NCBI GenBank assembly: GCA_965216025.1
Contig: CBDCEX010000018.1
Coordinates: 558,001 to 622,000 of the forward strand
DNA length: 64,000 bases
Source of the DNA: JADFQT01 sp965216025
GTDB lineage: Bacteria > Chloroflexota > Dehalococcoidia > Lucifugimonadales > UBA3495
Direction of reading: 5' to 3'
Shown: positions 16,733 through 25,747 of the stretch, piece by piece
Layout: the number at the start of each line of letters is the position of its first letter
Numbering within the stretch: position 1 is the stretch's first letter
Made by a program: the position numbers and the translations under genes
Notes under the pieces: model-generated
Databases searched by the model: none
What the model saw: the letters and a program-made list of their open reading frames with translations, nothing else
Told to the model about the DNA's origin: nothing

Positions 16733-16942
16733 ATGACGTTTACCGAATCCGGTCAGAATAGACCCGGTAAAAAAGACAAGGTGTTTTACTTCAAGGGGTG
16801 CCCCAGATGCAAAGGCGATGTCTATGTAGAGAAGGATTCTTTCGGAACCTACCGAAAATGCCTCCAATGCGGCCGTATGCAGGATTTAGAGCTGCGTCGG
16901 CCGGCAACTAACCGGCGTAAAGGCAGCAAGCTGGTTGCCTGA
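16733..16942 (+). CDS. small zinc-ribbon protein
   Basis: 69 residues with CPRC (23-26) and CLQC (41-44), a classic treble-clef or ribbon spacing, inside a Lys/Arg-rich chain with a basic tail (RRPATNRRKGSKL). It is probably a nucleic-acid-associated or structural zinc protein. The family is not recognised. It lies divergent to the JAMM gene across a 147-base AT-richer gap. Confidence 0.6.
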   Translation: MTFTESGQNRPGKKDKVFYFKGCPRCKGDVYVEKDSFGTYRKCLQCGRMQDLELRRPATNRRKGSKLVA

Positions 16943-17023
16943 CGGTACTCGGACCTCTAAAGCCGATAGGAAAAGCCCGTCGAAGCCCGCTGGCTGAAGT
17001 TAAGGCTGGGCTGAGTCCGGGCG

Positions 17024-17503
17024 TTATCTACCTTTTTCAACGACGTACTCACCGTATTGATGCACCGCCTCCTCTTGTTCTCTGGTCTGGATCGATCCGG
17101 GCCTCAGCAACCGGATATAGTCGATGGCGGCTTGGGGTTCGTATCCCGAGTTGACGAAGTAGCAGGCCAGTACCGTACCGGTACGTCCGACACCGGCGGC
17201 ACAGGTTACGACTATCGGATGCTCCCAGTTCTCGATCTGGTCCTCGATGTACTTCACCATGCGGTGGATCTGCTCCATGTCTGGGGCGCTGAAATCCCGC
17301 ACCGGCTCGTACAGCTCCTCAAAGCCCCAGGGATCGGTGGAGATAGTCTGCTCCTCCATACGGATAACCGCCTGGATCTCTTGCAGCTTTAAGAAGGTGA
17401 TGTCCCGGTTGGTGGTTGGCCCGGCCGCGCCCGCTAGCGTTTCCTCAATAATCCAACTGAAGTTCATGTAAGCCAAAGCTTTTACTCCGTTACGAAGACC
17501 CAT
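17024..17503 (-). CDS. dual-specificity / tyrosine protein phosphatase
   Basis: Cysteine phosphatase with the P-loop VTCAAGVGRTGT (Cx5R). The residue before Cys is Thr rather than the usual His, which may raise the Cys pKa. NFSWIIEETLAG near the N-terminus is typical of the DUSP23/atypical DSP group, and the WPD-type acid is probably in the PVRDFSAPD segment. I place the start at ATG 17503, after AAAGG. An ATG at 17572 lies inside a TATAAT sequence and is less likely, while ATG 17467 would begin exactly at the domain. Confidence 0.82.
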   Translation of the reverse strand: MGLRNGVKALAYMNFSWIIEETLAGAAGPTTNRDITFLKLQEIQAVIRMEEQTISTDPWGFEELYEPVRDFSAPDMEQIHRMVKYIEDQIENWEHPIVVTCAAGVGRTGTVLACYFVNSGYEPQAAIDYIRLLRPGSIQTREQEEAVHQYGEYVVEKGR

Positions 17504-17592
17504 ACCGGGGCCTTTGCCTTCTGTAGACAGGCAGTCTCCAAAGCCGCTGATGCAGCTTCGAATGGGGATCATTATACTGGGGCAAGATATAG

Positions 17593-17886
17593 TTAGCCAG
17601 TAGGCAGGCTACCGCCCAGCAGATTCAGGCGCTGGTCCACCTCTTCTTGGGACATGGATTCTACGGCCAGAGTCTTCTCTCGGCTGGACGCCCCTTTTAC
17701 CAGGTGTAACGCGCTTTTGGGCACGTCGAGAGCCTGCGCCAGCAACGCGATGGCCGCCGCATTGGCCTGCCCACCTACCGGCGGAGCGGTCACACGGATT
17801 CGCAGGATACCAGCCCGCACCCCGGAAATGGTATTCCGAGAAGCCCGGGGTTGAACCCTAATCGCTATGCGAGCTCCCCTCGCCAT
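17593..17886 (-). CDS. DUF167 / YggU family protein
   Basis: 97 residues matching the YggU/DUF167 family: IAIRVQPRASRN, then VTAPPVGGQANAAAIALLA and LVKGASSREKTLAV. The biochemical role is unknown in all members. It is oriented with the downstream phosphatase gene, which starts 90 bases further on, so an operon is possible. Confidence 0.9.
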   Translation of the reverse strand: MARGARIAIRVQPRASRNTISGVRAGILRIRVTAPPVGGQANAAAIALLAQALDVPKSALHLVKGASSREKTLAVESMSQEEVDQRLNLLGGSLPTG

Positions 17887-18055
17887 CCAATCCCCTGTTC
17901 TCCAACTTTAATGAACCCTTCCCGAAATATCGCCGGGGGGCTGATAACCCCTCCGGCCCGCCGCCAATGGCTTCTGAAATGCCCCTCTCATCTCCGTTCT
18001 GATATAGTAGCTCCACATCTATAGTAACAGTACATCCGGGTCATCTGGGGGCCAT

Positions 18056-18859
18056 TTGGAGTATAGCAACATTATCCTGGAAAAGCAGAACTCCGTGGCG
18101 ACTCTGCGTTTAAATCGGCCCGATGCCCTGAACGCTTTGAGCCCGGAGTTGCTGGAGGAGTTCCTGGCCGCCACCCGGTCGGTGGCCGAGGATCAGGGGA
18201 TGAAAGCCCTGGTGATCCGCGGGGAGGGTCGAGCGTTTTGCGCCGGAGCCGACCTCCTTTATCTGGAATCGATGTTGGATGACCTGTCCTTGATGCCGGA
18301 CTACGTGCGACTACTGAACCAGTGTTTTTGCCAGTTGGAGGCCTTGCCCGTACCGACCCTGGCGCTGGTGCAGGGGTTCGCCCTGGCCGGTGGGCTAGAA
18401 CTGATGATGGCTTGCGACATGGCCATCGTCGCCGAAGACGCCCGAATAGGCGACCAGCACGCCAACTTTGGACTTATGCCCGCAGGGGGTTCCACCCAGC
18501 GGTTACCGCGGCGGGTTGGGCTGCAACGGGCCATGGACCTTCTGACCACCGGGCGGTGGATCTCCGGCGCCCAGGCGGCTGACTGGGGGCTGGCCTTCAG
18601 CGCCGTGCCAGAGGCTGAACTAGACCGAGAGCTGGAAGGCATTCTGGAGGCGCTTCGGGGCAAGAGCCGCGCCGGTCTGGGTATGATCAAGTCGGTAACC
18701 CAGCAGGGACTGGGCCTCCCCCTAGTCGATGGAATAGCCCTCGAGGGCATGGCCTTTGTCCAGTTGTTCGCCACCTCGGGCCACCCTCGGAAGGTATCGC
18801 GGCATTTAAGGAAAAGCGTCAGCCGTCATTTTAGACGATTAGACTGCAGTTGTACTTGA
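18056..18859 (+). CDS. enoyl-CoA hydratase/isomerase family protein
   Basis: Crotonase-fold protein of 267 residues from TTG 18056. The oxyanion-hole segments GEGRAFCAGADLLYLES (about 59-75) and VQGFALAGGLEL (about 105-116) are present, with the first catalytic Glu in GGLEL. The region of the second Glu reads DQHANFGLMPAGGSTQRL and lacks an obvious Glu, so hydratase activity is not assured. Isomerase or another CoA reaction is possible. No beta-oxidation partner is adjacent. Confidence 0.85.
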   Translation: MEYSNIILEKQNSVATLRLNRPDALNALSPELLEEFLAATRSVAEDQGMKALVIRGEGRAFCAGADLLYLESMLDDLSLMPDYVRLLNQCFCQLEALPVPTLALVQGFALAGGLELMMACDMAIVAEDARIGDQHANFGLMPAGGSTQRLPRRVGLQRAMDLLTTGRWISGAQAADWGLAFSAVPEAELDRELEGILEALRGKSRAGLGMIKSVTQQGLGLPLVDGIALEGMAFVQLFATSGHPRKVSRHLRKSVSRHFRRLDCSCT

Positions 18860-18947
18860 CCCGCAGTCGGGTTCCCGCTATGTTGTAATTTAGGCTGAGT
18901 TGGTTCCGGGGGTCGGCTCCGGCTGGCCGCTTGGCCCAGAAGAAAAG

Positions 18948-18993
18948 GAAACCGGGACAAAAAGGAAACCGGGACAAAAAAGACCGGGACAAG
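18948..18993 (+). repeat. 17-bp tandem repeat before metF
   Basis: The unit GGAAACCGGGACAAAAA occurs twice in tandem, followed by a partial third unit (GACCGGGACAAG). It lies directly upstream of, or within, the 5' end of metF and obscures the true start of that gene. Confidence 0.7.
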
Positions 18994-18998
18994 CCCCC

Positions 18999-19880
18999 TT
19001 GAAGATAAAGAACATACTCAAAGCTAAAAGGACTATTTCCTGCGAGTTTTTCCCTCCCCGGCAGGCCGAGGGAATTCCGGCGGTGCTCCGAGCTGTGGAG
19101 CGGGTAAGCGGCTATAATCCGGATTTTGTCTCCGTTACCTACGGCGCCGGCGGCTCCACCCGAGCCTTCACCGAAGAGATAACTACCACGTTGAAGCGCG
19201 AAACCGGCCTGGAGGTAATGGCCCATTTGACCTGCGTGGCTCAAACCAGGGAAGAAGTACACCAGGTTTTGGAGCGGCTGGATGAAGCGGGAATCGAGAA
19301 TCTGATCGCGTTGAGAGGGGATCCGCCCCAGGGGCAGACCGATTTCATACCGGTGGAGGGCGGTTTTCAGTACGCCACTGAGCTGCTGCAGCATGTTCGG
19401 GAAAACTTCGATTTCGGGTTGGCCGCTGCCTGCTATCCGGAGGGCCACACCGAATCCCCCGACCTGATGACGGATATCAAGTACGCGAAGCTGAAGGTGG
19501 ACCGGGGAGCGGAGTTTCTGATTACCCAGTTGTTTTACGATAACCAGGACCTTTACAGGATGGTGGAACGGGCCGAGAAAGCCGGTATCGATGTTCCCAT
19601 CGTGCCCGGGATCCTACCGATACTCAGCACCGCGCAGATTCGTAGATTCACCGCTCTTTGCGGCGCCCAAATTCCAGCCGCGCTGGACCGGCAGCTGGAT
19701 AAATTCGCCGAAGACGACGACGCGGTCCGGGAGTTGGGGATTGAGCACGCGACCGAGCAGGTTCGAGAGCTGTGGGATCAGGGAGTCCCCGGCATCCATT
19801 TTTATGTTTTAAACCGGAGCTACTCCGTTTCAAACATTTTGGATAATCTCGACTTACCAGGCCACACCAAGGCAGCCTGA
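18999..19880 (+). CDS. metF: methylenetetrahydrofolate reductase
   Basis: FAD-dependent reduction of 5,10-methylene-THF to 5-methyl-THF for methionine synthesis. About 293 residues, the usual bacterial length, if started at TTG 18999. The frame is open from TTG 18900 but the added part is tandem repeat. ISCEFFPPRQ holds the catalytic Glu, SVTYGAGGSTRAF and LTCVAQTREEV follow, then ALRGDPP near 105 and the C-terminal HFYVLNRS. It seems to be transcribed alone. Confidence 0.93.
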   Translation: MKIKNILKAKRTISCEFFPPRQAEGIPAVLRAVERVSGYNPDFVSVTYGAGGSTRAFTEEITTTLKRETGLEVMAHLTCVAQTREEVHQVLERLDEAGIENLIALRGDPPQGQTDFIPVEGGFQYATELLQHVRENFDFGLAAACYPEGHTESPDLMTDIKYAKLKVDRGAEFLITQLFYDNQDLYRMVERAEKAGIDVPIVPGILPILSTAQIRRFTALCGAQIPAALDRQLDKFAEDDDAVRELGIEHATEQVRELWDQGVPGIHFYVLNRSYSVSNILDNLDLPGHTKAA

Positions 19881-20059
19881 CGGCGTCTTTGCCCGGAGGC
19901 ATTGTGGATTATCGTCACCCGGCTTTCGCGGCCTCGTCATCTATCCCCACCTTCCTCCAACGCGCTTCAAGCTCCCCGGTTGAATGCGAGCCACCGGCAC
20001 CAGGCCATTGACGGCTCGCGGACATGTTTGCCATGCTAAGCTCTGTTTAACGAAGTTGC

Positions 20060-20473
20060 ATGTTAACCACCGGAGTTGACATAGTAGAGATCCCTCGGGT
20101 CCAACGGGTATTGGCCGGGTACGGTCGGCGCTTTCTGGAACGTATCTTTACCGAGGGAGAGATTGCTTATTGCCGGGGGCGGGCTCCCACCGGCTCTCCC
20201 AATTTGGCGGCCAGATTTGCCGCTAAGGAAGCGACTATGAAGGCCCTGGGGACCGGCACTCGCGGGGTTAGCTGGAAGGACATAGAAGTGCTGCGGCGGG
20301 AAAGTGGCGAACCCCACATTCGCCTGCACGGGCGGGCGGAAGCGCGCGCCCAACGCTTGGGGGTGGTGGAGATTTCCCTTAGTCTTTCCCACTGCCGGGA
20401 ATACGCCGTGGCCTTCGTAGTGGCCCAATCCGGGGTAACTCAATCCGGGGTAACTCAATCCGGGGCGACTTAA
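20060..20473 (+). CDS. acpS: holo-[acyl-carrier-protein] synthase
   Basis: Transfers phosphopantetheine from CoA to ACP. GVDIVEIPRV at 5-14 and ARFAAKEATMKALG (about 52-65) give the Mg-binding Asp and Glu. The usual family length is about 120-125 residues; this one has 137 because the C-terminus ends in three QSGVT-type repeats encoded by a 15-bp tandem repeat. It lies 13 bases upstream of the NAD(P)HX repair gene, a common pairing in bacteria (acpS-nnr). Confidence 0.95.
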   Translation: MLTTGVDIVEIPRVQRVLAGYGRRFLERIFTEGEIAYCRGRAPTGSPNLAARFAAKEATMKALGTGTRGVSWKDIEVLRRESGEPHIRLHGRAEARAQRLGVVEISLSLSHCREYAVAFVVAQSGVTQSGVTQSGAT

Positions 20474-20480
20474 TCCGGGG
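20426..20480 (+). repeat. 15-bp tandem repeat at the acpS 3' end
   Basis: CAATCCGGGGTAACT at 20426-20440 is repeated at 20441-20455, again with two changes at 20456-20470, and partially at 20471-20480. The first three units code in frame and the fourth supplies the stop codon. Confidence 0.85.
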
Positions 20481-20486
20481 GGCCCA

Positions 20487-22097
20487 ATGCCGGCAACAAA
20501 CCTGAAAATAGTCACCGCGGCCCAGATGGTGGCGCTGGAGCAGGCATCGGAGCGCCAAGGGGTCAGCACCGACCGCCTGATGGAGAACGCGGGACTGGCC
20601 GTGGCGGAGGCGGTCCGGAATCAGCTGGGAGGGGTTGCGGGAGCAAAAGTCCTGGTGCTGGTGGGCCCCGGCAACAACGGCGCTGACGGCCTGGTTGCGG
20701 CGCGGCACCTGCGGCGTTGGGGCGCCCAGGCCAGCATCTACCTGGCCACCCGCCGGCCAACCCCAGACCCCAAAATGGAGCTCGCCCTGGAGTATGGGGT
20801 CGCGGTTTTCTCCTCGGCCAATGACCCTGAACTGGCAGACCTGGAGGGCCAGCTCCACGGGTGCCGGTTGGTGCTGGACGCGGTGCTGGGTACTGGTAGG
20901 GCTCGCCCGCTGGAAGGAGCGGTGAAGGAGCTGGCTCGGCGGATAAACGCCTGGCGTTCTCAGGGTCGTAACCAAGGCCCGGACCGAAACCACCAGGTTT
21001 TCGCTCTGGACCTCCCCACCGGTCTTAACTCAGACACCGGACAGACCGACCCCAATTGCTTTGCCGCCGACCAGACCCTGGCGTTGGGATTCCCCAAGTT
21101 AGGCCTGCTGACCTTCCCGGGAGCCGAGTTGGTCGGACAGTTGCGAGTATTGGATATAGATCTTGCTCCCGACCTGGAACCGGAGCAAGGTATTGACCTG
21201 GAACTTCTGAGTCCCGATTGGATTGGCGGCCATTTACCGGTTCGCCCGCTTGACTCCCACAAGGGAACCTTTGGCCACGCCCTGATAGTGGCCGGTTCCA
21301 GAAGCTATGTCGGCGCCGCCTTCCTGGCGGCCCAAGCGGCGGTCCGAGCCGGAGCCGGGCTGGTTACCCTGGCCACCCCGGAGAGCGTCTATCCCATCGC
21401 GGCCGGCAAATTGACCGAAGTGATCCATCTACCCCTTCCGGAGGACCAGGAGGGGTTGGTACGTCCCGAGGCTGCTAGGCTAATCCGCTCCAACCTTTCC
21501 CGCTATGACGCTTTGGCCGTGGGTTGCGGCCTGGGCCAATCGAAGGGGACCCGGCAGTTTATGGAGCAGTTGGTTCTGGATCAGCCCCAGCTGCCCATTC
21601 CCTTGGTGATCGACGCCGACGGCTTGAATAATCTTTCCCGACTGGAGGGCTGGTGGGAGCGCCTAGCCGCAACCACGGTCCTGACCCCCCATCCCGGAGA
21701 GATGGCGACCCTGGTCGGCGCACCAACCTCCGAGATTCAGCGGGACCGGATCGGTGCCGCCCGGAAATGGGCGGATTATTGGAAGGTCGGCTTGGTCCTC
21801 AAGGGGGCCCATACGGTTGTGGCCCATCCCAGCCAGGCTGTCCGAGTCTCACCCTTCGCCAATCCGGGACTGGCTTCCGGAGGCACCGGTGATGTTTTGA
21901 CCGGAATAATAGCCAGTCTGATGGCTCAAGGCCTCTCCGCCGATCTTGCCGCCAGCTGTGGAGTTTACCTGCACGGGCAAGCCGGAGCCGACGCGGTGTT
22001 GGACGTGGGCGAGGCCGGTCTTACCGCCACGGACCTGGTTCAGAGGCTGCCCCAAACCATTGGGCGGTTAATAGGACAGTTGCGGCATGCCAGTTAA
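20487..22097 (+). CDS. nnr: bifunctional NAD(P)HX epimerase/dehydratase
   Basis: Repairs hydrated NAD(P)H. The N-terminal YjeF_N epimerase domain (about 1-225) shows LVLVGPGNNGADGLVAARHL and ALDLPTGLNSDTG. The C-terminal ribokinase-like dehydratase domain (about 240-536) shows HKGTFGHALIVAGS, LVIDADGLN, LTPHPGEMATL and NPGLASGGTGDVLTGIIA. 536 residues is slightly longer than E. coli NnrD, with an Arg/Gln-rich linker in the epimerase half. It is in an operon with acpS. Confidence 0.95.
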   Translation: MPATNLKIVTAAQMVALEQASERQGVSTDRLMENAGLAVAEAVRNQLGGVAGAKVLVLVGPGNNGADGLVAARHLRRWGAQASIYLATRRPTPDPKMELALEYGVAVFSSANDPELADLEGQLHGCRLVLDAVLGTGRARPLEGAVKELARRINAWRSQGRNQGPDRNHQVFALDLPTGLNSDTGQTDPNCFAADQTLALGFPKLGLLTFPGAELVGQLRVLDIDLAPDLEPEQGIDLELLSPDWIGGHLPVRPLDSHKGTFGHALIVAGSRSYVGAAFLAAQAAVRAGAGLVTLATPESVYPIAAGKLTEVIHLPLPEDQEGLVRPEAARLIRSNLSRYDALAVGCGLGQSKGTRQFMEQLVLDQPQLPIPLVIDADGLNNLSRLEGWWERLAATTVLTPHPGEMATLVGAPTSEIQRDRIGAARKWADYWKVGLVLKGAHTVVAHPSQAVRVSPFANPGLASGGTGDVLTGIIASLMAQGLSADLAASCGVYLHGQAGADAVLDVGEAGLTATDLVQRLPQTIGRLIGQLRHAS

Positions 22098-22150
22098 ATC
22101 TGGCTGGTGTGGAAGCGCAAAAATTCTCCCGAAAATCCGCTTGACACCAA

Positions 22151-22178
22151 TTATTGACGAACTGCGCTATGTTATAAT
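22151..22178 (+). promoter_or_regulatory. extended -10 promoter for the HEAT-repeat gene
   Basis: TGTTATAAT at 22170-22178 is a perfect extended -10. TTATTG at 22151-22156 gives a -35 with a 16-base spacer. It is about 90 bases ahead of the HEAT-repeat gene in an AT-rich gap. Confidence 0.5.
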
Positions 22179-22270
22179 TGGCCCGTTCACTATTTGTCAT
22201 ATAAAAACTCAATTGACGGCTGATAGCCCAGATTTTCCAATCATTTGATAGCTGAGTTCAGAGGGCGCTC

Positions 22271-23188
22271 ATGGCACTGGAAGAGTTTCTAGAAATCCTG
22301 GCTGATCCTTCGGCCGATGTGGCCAACGCCGATTTCGTAGAAATGTCCGACCTATCCCCTTCGGAATTGGGAGGTTTTGCGCGAGCCTGGTTCGCCATTC
22401 CCGTCGAGCGCCAACGCGACGTTATCACCACCATGGTTGATTTAGCTGAGGACAACCCGGAGTTTGACTTCTGCGCGGTCTTCAAAATGTGCCTCAAGGA
22501 CCCGGATGAGTTGGTTCAGGCCAAGGCCATCGAAGGCTTGTGGGAGTATGAGGACCGGTCCATCATCACCGGTTTGGTGCAAATCTTGCGCTCGGACCGC
22601 AGCCCGGAGGTTCGCTCCGCTGCCGCCGCGGCTTTGGGTAAATTCGCCTACTTGATCCAGGAAGGCAAGCTGCTTCCCAAGGACGCGGACCTGGTGCGGG
22701 ATAACCTGATGGACACCCTGGAGAACCAGGATGAACACTTGGAGGTCCGGCGGAGAAGTTTGGAGGCAGTTGCCCCCTTCAATACTGAGACCATTCAGGA
22801 GTACGTTTCCTGGGCTTACAACAGCGATGACCTGAAGCTCAAGTCCAGCTCCATTTACGCCATGGGGCGCACCGGCGAAGCAACTTGGTTGCCGGTATTG
22901 ATCAAGGAACTGCAAAGTCCTGAACCGTCGGTGCGATATGAAACCGCCAACGCCTGCGGCGACCTGGGTGAGGAGGACCTAGTCCCCCATCTGGTACCTC
23001 TGCTGGAGGATAACGACTACCAGGTGCAGGTAGCCGGGCTGGGCGCTCTAGGCAAGATAGGCGGGTCGCTGGCCAAGCGGGTGCTGATCCGGTGCATCAA
23101 AGAGGGCGACGCGGTGCTGGAAGATGCCGCCCGGGGCGCCCTGGAAAACGTGGAATTTCTGGAAGGGGATGGGACCTTCCAATCCTAG
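22271..23188 (+). CDS. HEAT-repeat protein
   Basis: 305-residue alpha-solenoid. At least four to five HEAT/PBS-lyase-like units follow each other from about residue 75, for example SPEVRSAAAAALGKFA, EVRRRSLEAVAPF, SVRYETANACGDLGEED, VQVAGLGALGKIG and VLEDAARGALENV. The first 70 residues are acidic and not clearly repeated. There is no signal peptide or membrane segment. It is a probable cytoplasmic protein-protein scaffold; phycobilin-lyase activity is not implied. The partner is unknown. Confidence 0.85.
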   Translation: MALEEFLEILADPSADVANADFVEMSDLSPSELGGFARAWFAIPVERQRDVITTMVDLAEDNPEFDFCAVFKMCLKDPDELVQAKAIEGLWEYEDRSIITGLVQILRSDRSPEVRSAAAAALGKFAYLIQEGKLLPKDADLVRDNLMDTLENQDEHLEVRRRSLEAVAPFNTETIQEYVSWAYNSDDLKLKSSSIYAMGRTGEATWLPVLIKELQSPEPSVRYETANACGDLGEEDLVPHLVPLLEDNDYQVQVAGLGALGKIGGSLAKRVLIRCIKEGDAVLEDAARGALENVEFLEGDGTFQS

Positions 23189-23275
23189 CTTCTACTGAAA
23201 CCTGGAACAGCTCTGAAGCGTGCCGGGTGGATTTTTCCCTCAAATTAAGCGGCCACTAACCTCCATTTCTCCCCT

Positions 23276-23719
23276 ATGGCCTATGACACTCTAGCACAGC
23301 TACCAGCCAACCAAGCAGAGCTGCTGGCCCATGCGCCGGTCGGACGTCTGGCCACCGCCGACGCCAACGGCGTCCCTCACGTGATCCCGGTTTGCTACGC
23401 TCTGATGGACGGGATGATCTATTCGGTGCTGGACCAGAAACCCAAGCGTGCCTCCTTAACCCGGCTGCGGCGAGTCCGGAATATTTTGGCCAATCCCCAG
23501 GTGTCCTTGGTCGTTGACCACTACGAGGAGAATTGGGAGCGCCTGTGGTACATTCTGATATCTGGACCCGCCGCGCTGCTGGAAGAGGGTGGGGAGAGGC
23601 CCGCCGCCATCCAGGTATTGCGCGAAAAGTACGCCCAGTACCGGCTGATGAACATTGACCCCAATCCGGTAATCAAAATCACGCCATCCCTCGTGGTCTC
23701 CTGGGGCTTTAGGGCTTAA
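23276..23719 (+). CDS. PPOX-class F420-dependent oxidoreductase (Rv0121-like)
   Basis: 147-residue split-barrel flavin/F420-binding protein. PVGRLATADANGVPHVIPVCY at about 23-43 is the cofactor-binding start, DQKPKRASLTRLRRVRNI supplies the phosphate-binding basic residues, and ITPSLVVSWGF ends the domain. It resembles the Rv0121 family. Whether F420 or FMN is used cannot be decided, since no F420 biosynthesis gene is in the window. Confidence 0.82.
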   Translation: MAYDTLAQLPANQAELLAHAPVGRLATADANGVPHVIPVCYALMDGMIYSVLDQKPKRASLTRLRRVRNILANPQVSLVVDHYEENWERLWYILISGPAALLEEGGERPAAIQVLREKYAQYRLMNIDPNPVIKITPSLVVSWGFRA

Positions 23720-24144
23720 CCCCCTCCTGGGCTCCTTCCGCTGACTCCGCGGCCTTGCTCGTCCTCGCTGGCCTCTTGCCTCTCCGGTTATAATTAGCCT
23801 CCATCCATCCATCAGACAATTGGAATCACCAAGATGGTCAGAACTCCGATGGCCGTGGCGGCATTGGCGAACCTTATACCGGATGAGGCCCTGACAACTA
23901 GCCACCCATAGTAGATTCGTATAGGTTTCCAGCCCATTGTCGTCAATACTTCGCTGTCAGCAGGTACTATCGAGCTAGGGGCGGGCCGTGGTATATGACG
24001 TGGTATATGGTCCGGGACCAACAGTTCGGATACATACCACGCGAGGGAAGCCAAGGCCGCGCGTTTACTCAATTACCTTCACCGAAAGATTACCCAGTTT
24101 TCCCCAAGGGCAATCCTCACGCAAGTATAATCGGAGTGTTGCCA

Positions 24145-24918
24145 ATGGAAATGGTCAAGAATGCCCAGCCTGACAGCGGCGAGAGCGATTCCGGCCAGTA
24201 CCAGCCCCAGTTTCAGCCCATGATTCGGGACCTCCCCAATGGAGAACGACCCCGGGAAAGGCTGAGGGAGTACGGCTCCCGATACTTGAGTAATACCGAG
24301 CTTATCGCCATTCTGCTGCGCACCGGTGTTAAGGGTCAGAACGTCCTATCTCTGTCGTCCAGCCTGCTAGCCCGGCGGGACGGCCTGGCCGGGCTGGGCC
24401 GCAGCACTTTCGCCGAGCTGTGCGCCGAGCGAGGACTGAGCGAAGCCAAGGCATGCCAGCTTTTGGCGGCGTTGGAGCTGGGGCGCCGGTTCGCCTCCCT
24501 GGTACCGGAGGAACGGGCGACCATAGGTTCCCCCCAAGACGTGGCCAACCTGCTGGCTGCGGAAATGGCTATGCTGGACCAGGAGCATCTGAGGGTTCTG
24601 CTGCTAAACACTAGAAATCAGGTCCTCAGCATTCAGGAGATCTACGTGGGAAACGTCAGCGCCGCCGCCGTCCGGGCCTCGGAGGTGTTTCGTCCTGCGG
24701 TCCGCGACAACGCTCCGGCCATCATAGTAGTGCATAACCATCCTTCCGGCGACCCCACGCCCAGCGAAGCAGACGTAAGCATAACCAGGGACCTGGTGGC
24801 CGCCGGGAAATTGATGGGTATTGAGCTACTGGACCATGTTATCGTTGGCGCCGGCAACAGCTACGTCAGTCTGAATGAAAAGGGGATAGGTTTCAGCCAG
24901 GCTCAAAGCTGGTTCTGA
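24145..24918 (+). CDS. radC: RadC-like JAMM protein, first copy
   Basis: 257 residues in two parts: an N-terminal helix-hairpin-helix region (GERPRERLREYGSRYLSNTEL, LGRSTFAELC) and a C-terminal JAMM domain with VVHNHPSGDPTPSEAD, carrying both His, Ser and Asp. I start it at ATG 24145 after GGAG; a longer open frame begins at 23995, but a TATAAT at 24126-24131 lies inside that extension. The RadC/UPF0758 role is unsettled, and a DNA-repair claim for the family has been questioned. A paralogue follows 20 bases downstream. Confidence 0.9.
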   Translation: MEMVKNAQPDSGESDSGQYQPQFQPMIRDLPNGERPRERLREYGSRYLSNTELIAILLRTGVKGQNVLSLSSSLLARRDGLAGLGRSTFAELCAERGLSEAKACQLLAALELGRRFASLVPEERATIGSPQDVANLLAAEMAMLDQEHLRVLLLNTRNQVLSIQEIYVGNVSAAAVRASEVFRPAVRDNAPAIIVVHNHPSGDPTPSEADVSITRDLVAAGKLMGIELLDHVIVGAGNSYVSLNEKGIGFSQAQSWF

Positions 24919-24938
24919 ATTAAGTTTGAGGTGTCTCC

Positions 24939-25733
24939 ATGCCGGAATATGGTACCGCAGTCAGCTCCCCCACCGGAGTCCGCAGCCCTGGGAAAGCCTC
25001 CAGAGCAGTCTCTGGAAAAGCCCCTGGCCGGTACGAAAATTGGGTGGCTGAACCTTCGCCAGAGGAGCGCTCTAAGGAACGTCTCAGCCAATACGGTCCC
25101 AAACATCTGACCAACAGCGAACTTGTGGCAATCTTGCTCTGGAGCGGACTTGAGGGAGAAGATGTCTTTTTCCTGGCCTCCCGTTTGCTCTCCCGCCTGG
25201 GCGGCCTGGGCGGTCTGGGCCGCAGCACCTTCGCTGACCTGTGCGGCGAGATCTCCGCTGGTGAGGGAATGCGAGAAGCCAAAGCCTGCCAGTTATTGGC
25301 CGCACTGGAGCTGGGCCGGCGATTCGTATCCCTGGCGCCCGCCAGCGAGGTAAGCGTCAACTCGCCTGAGGATGTGGTCAACCTGGTGGGCTCAGACCTG
25401 GCCGGCTTGGACCAAGAGCATCTTCAAACCGTGCTGCTCAATACCCAAAACCAGGTCTTGAGCATTCAAGAAATCTACGTGGGAAACGTCAACAGCTCGG
25501 TAGTGCGACCGGTGGAGGTCTTCCGGCCAGCTATCCGGGAAAATGCTCCATCGATAATAGTGGTGCACAACCACCCTTCGGGGGATCCCACCCCAAGTCC
25601 CGAGGATGTCCTGATTACCAACAGTCTGGTTGCCGCCGGTCAAGTGCTGGGTATAGCCCTGTTGGACCACGTCATCATTGGCAGCGACCAGCAATTTGTG
25701 AGCCTGAACCAGCAGGGTTTGGGATTTGGGTAG
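24939..25733 (+). CDS. radC: RadC-like JAMM protein, second copy
   Basis: 264 residues, collinear with the preceding gene. The HhH region (SKERLSQYGPKHLTNSEL, LGRSTFADLCGE) and the JAMM motif VVHNHPSGDPTPSPED are intact. The central blocks LDQEHLQTVLLNTQNQVLSI and QEIYVGNVN are almost identical to the first copy, while the N-terminal 30 residues and the HhH segment diverge and have a four-residue insertion. This pattern indicates an old tandem duplication with both copies kept functional. They probably form one operon. Confidence 0.9.
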   Translation: MPEYGTAVSSPTGVRSPGKASRAVSGKAPGRYENWVAEPSPEERSKERLSQYGPKHLTNSELVAILLWSGLEGEDVFFLASRLLSRLGGLGGLGRSTFADLCGEISAGEGMREAKACQLLAALELGRRFVSLAPASEVSVNSPEDVVNLVGSDLAGLDQEHLQTVLLNTQNQVLSIQEIYVGNVNSSVVRPVEVFRPAIRENAPSIIVVHNHPSGDPTPSPEDVLITNSLVAAGQVLGIALLDHVIIGSDQQFVSLNQQGLGFG

Positions 25734-25747
25734 GCTACTAAAGCGGG

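Noticed and set aside
17572..17590. ATG 17572 as the phosphatase start
   Set aside because: Falls inside a TATAAT sequence and adds a non-homologous N-terminus; a later ATG with AAAGG is better.
20426..20480. 15-bp repeats as a CRISPR fragment
   Set aside because: Units are contiguous with no spacers and are in-frame coding; the same applies to the repeats at 51409-51468.
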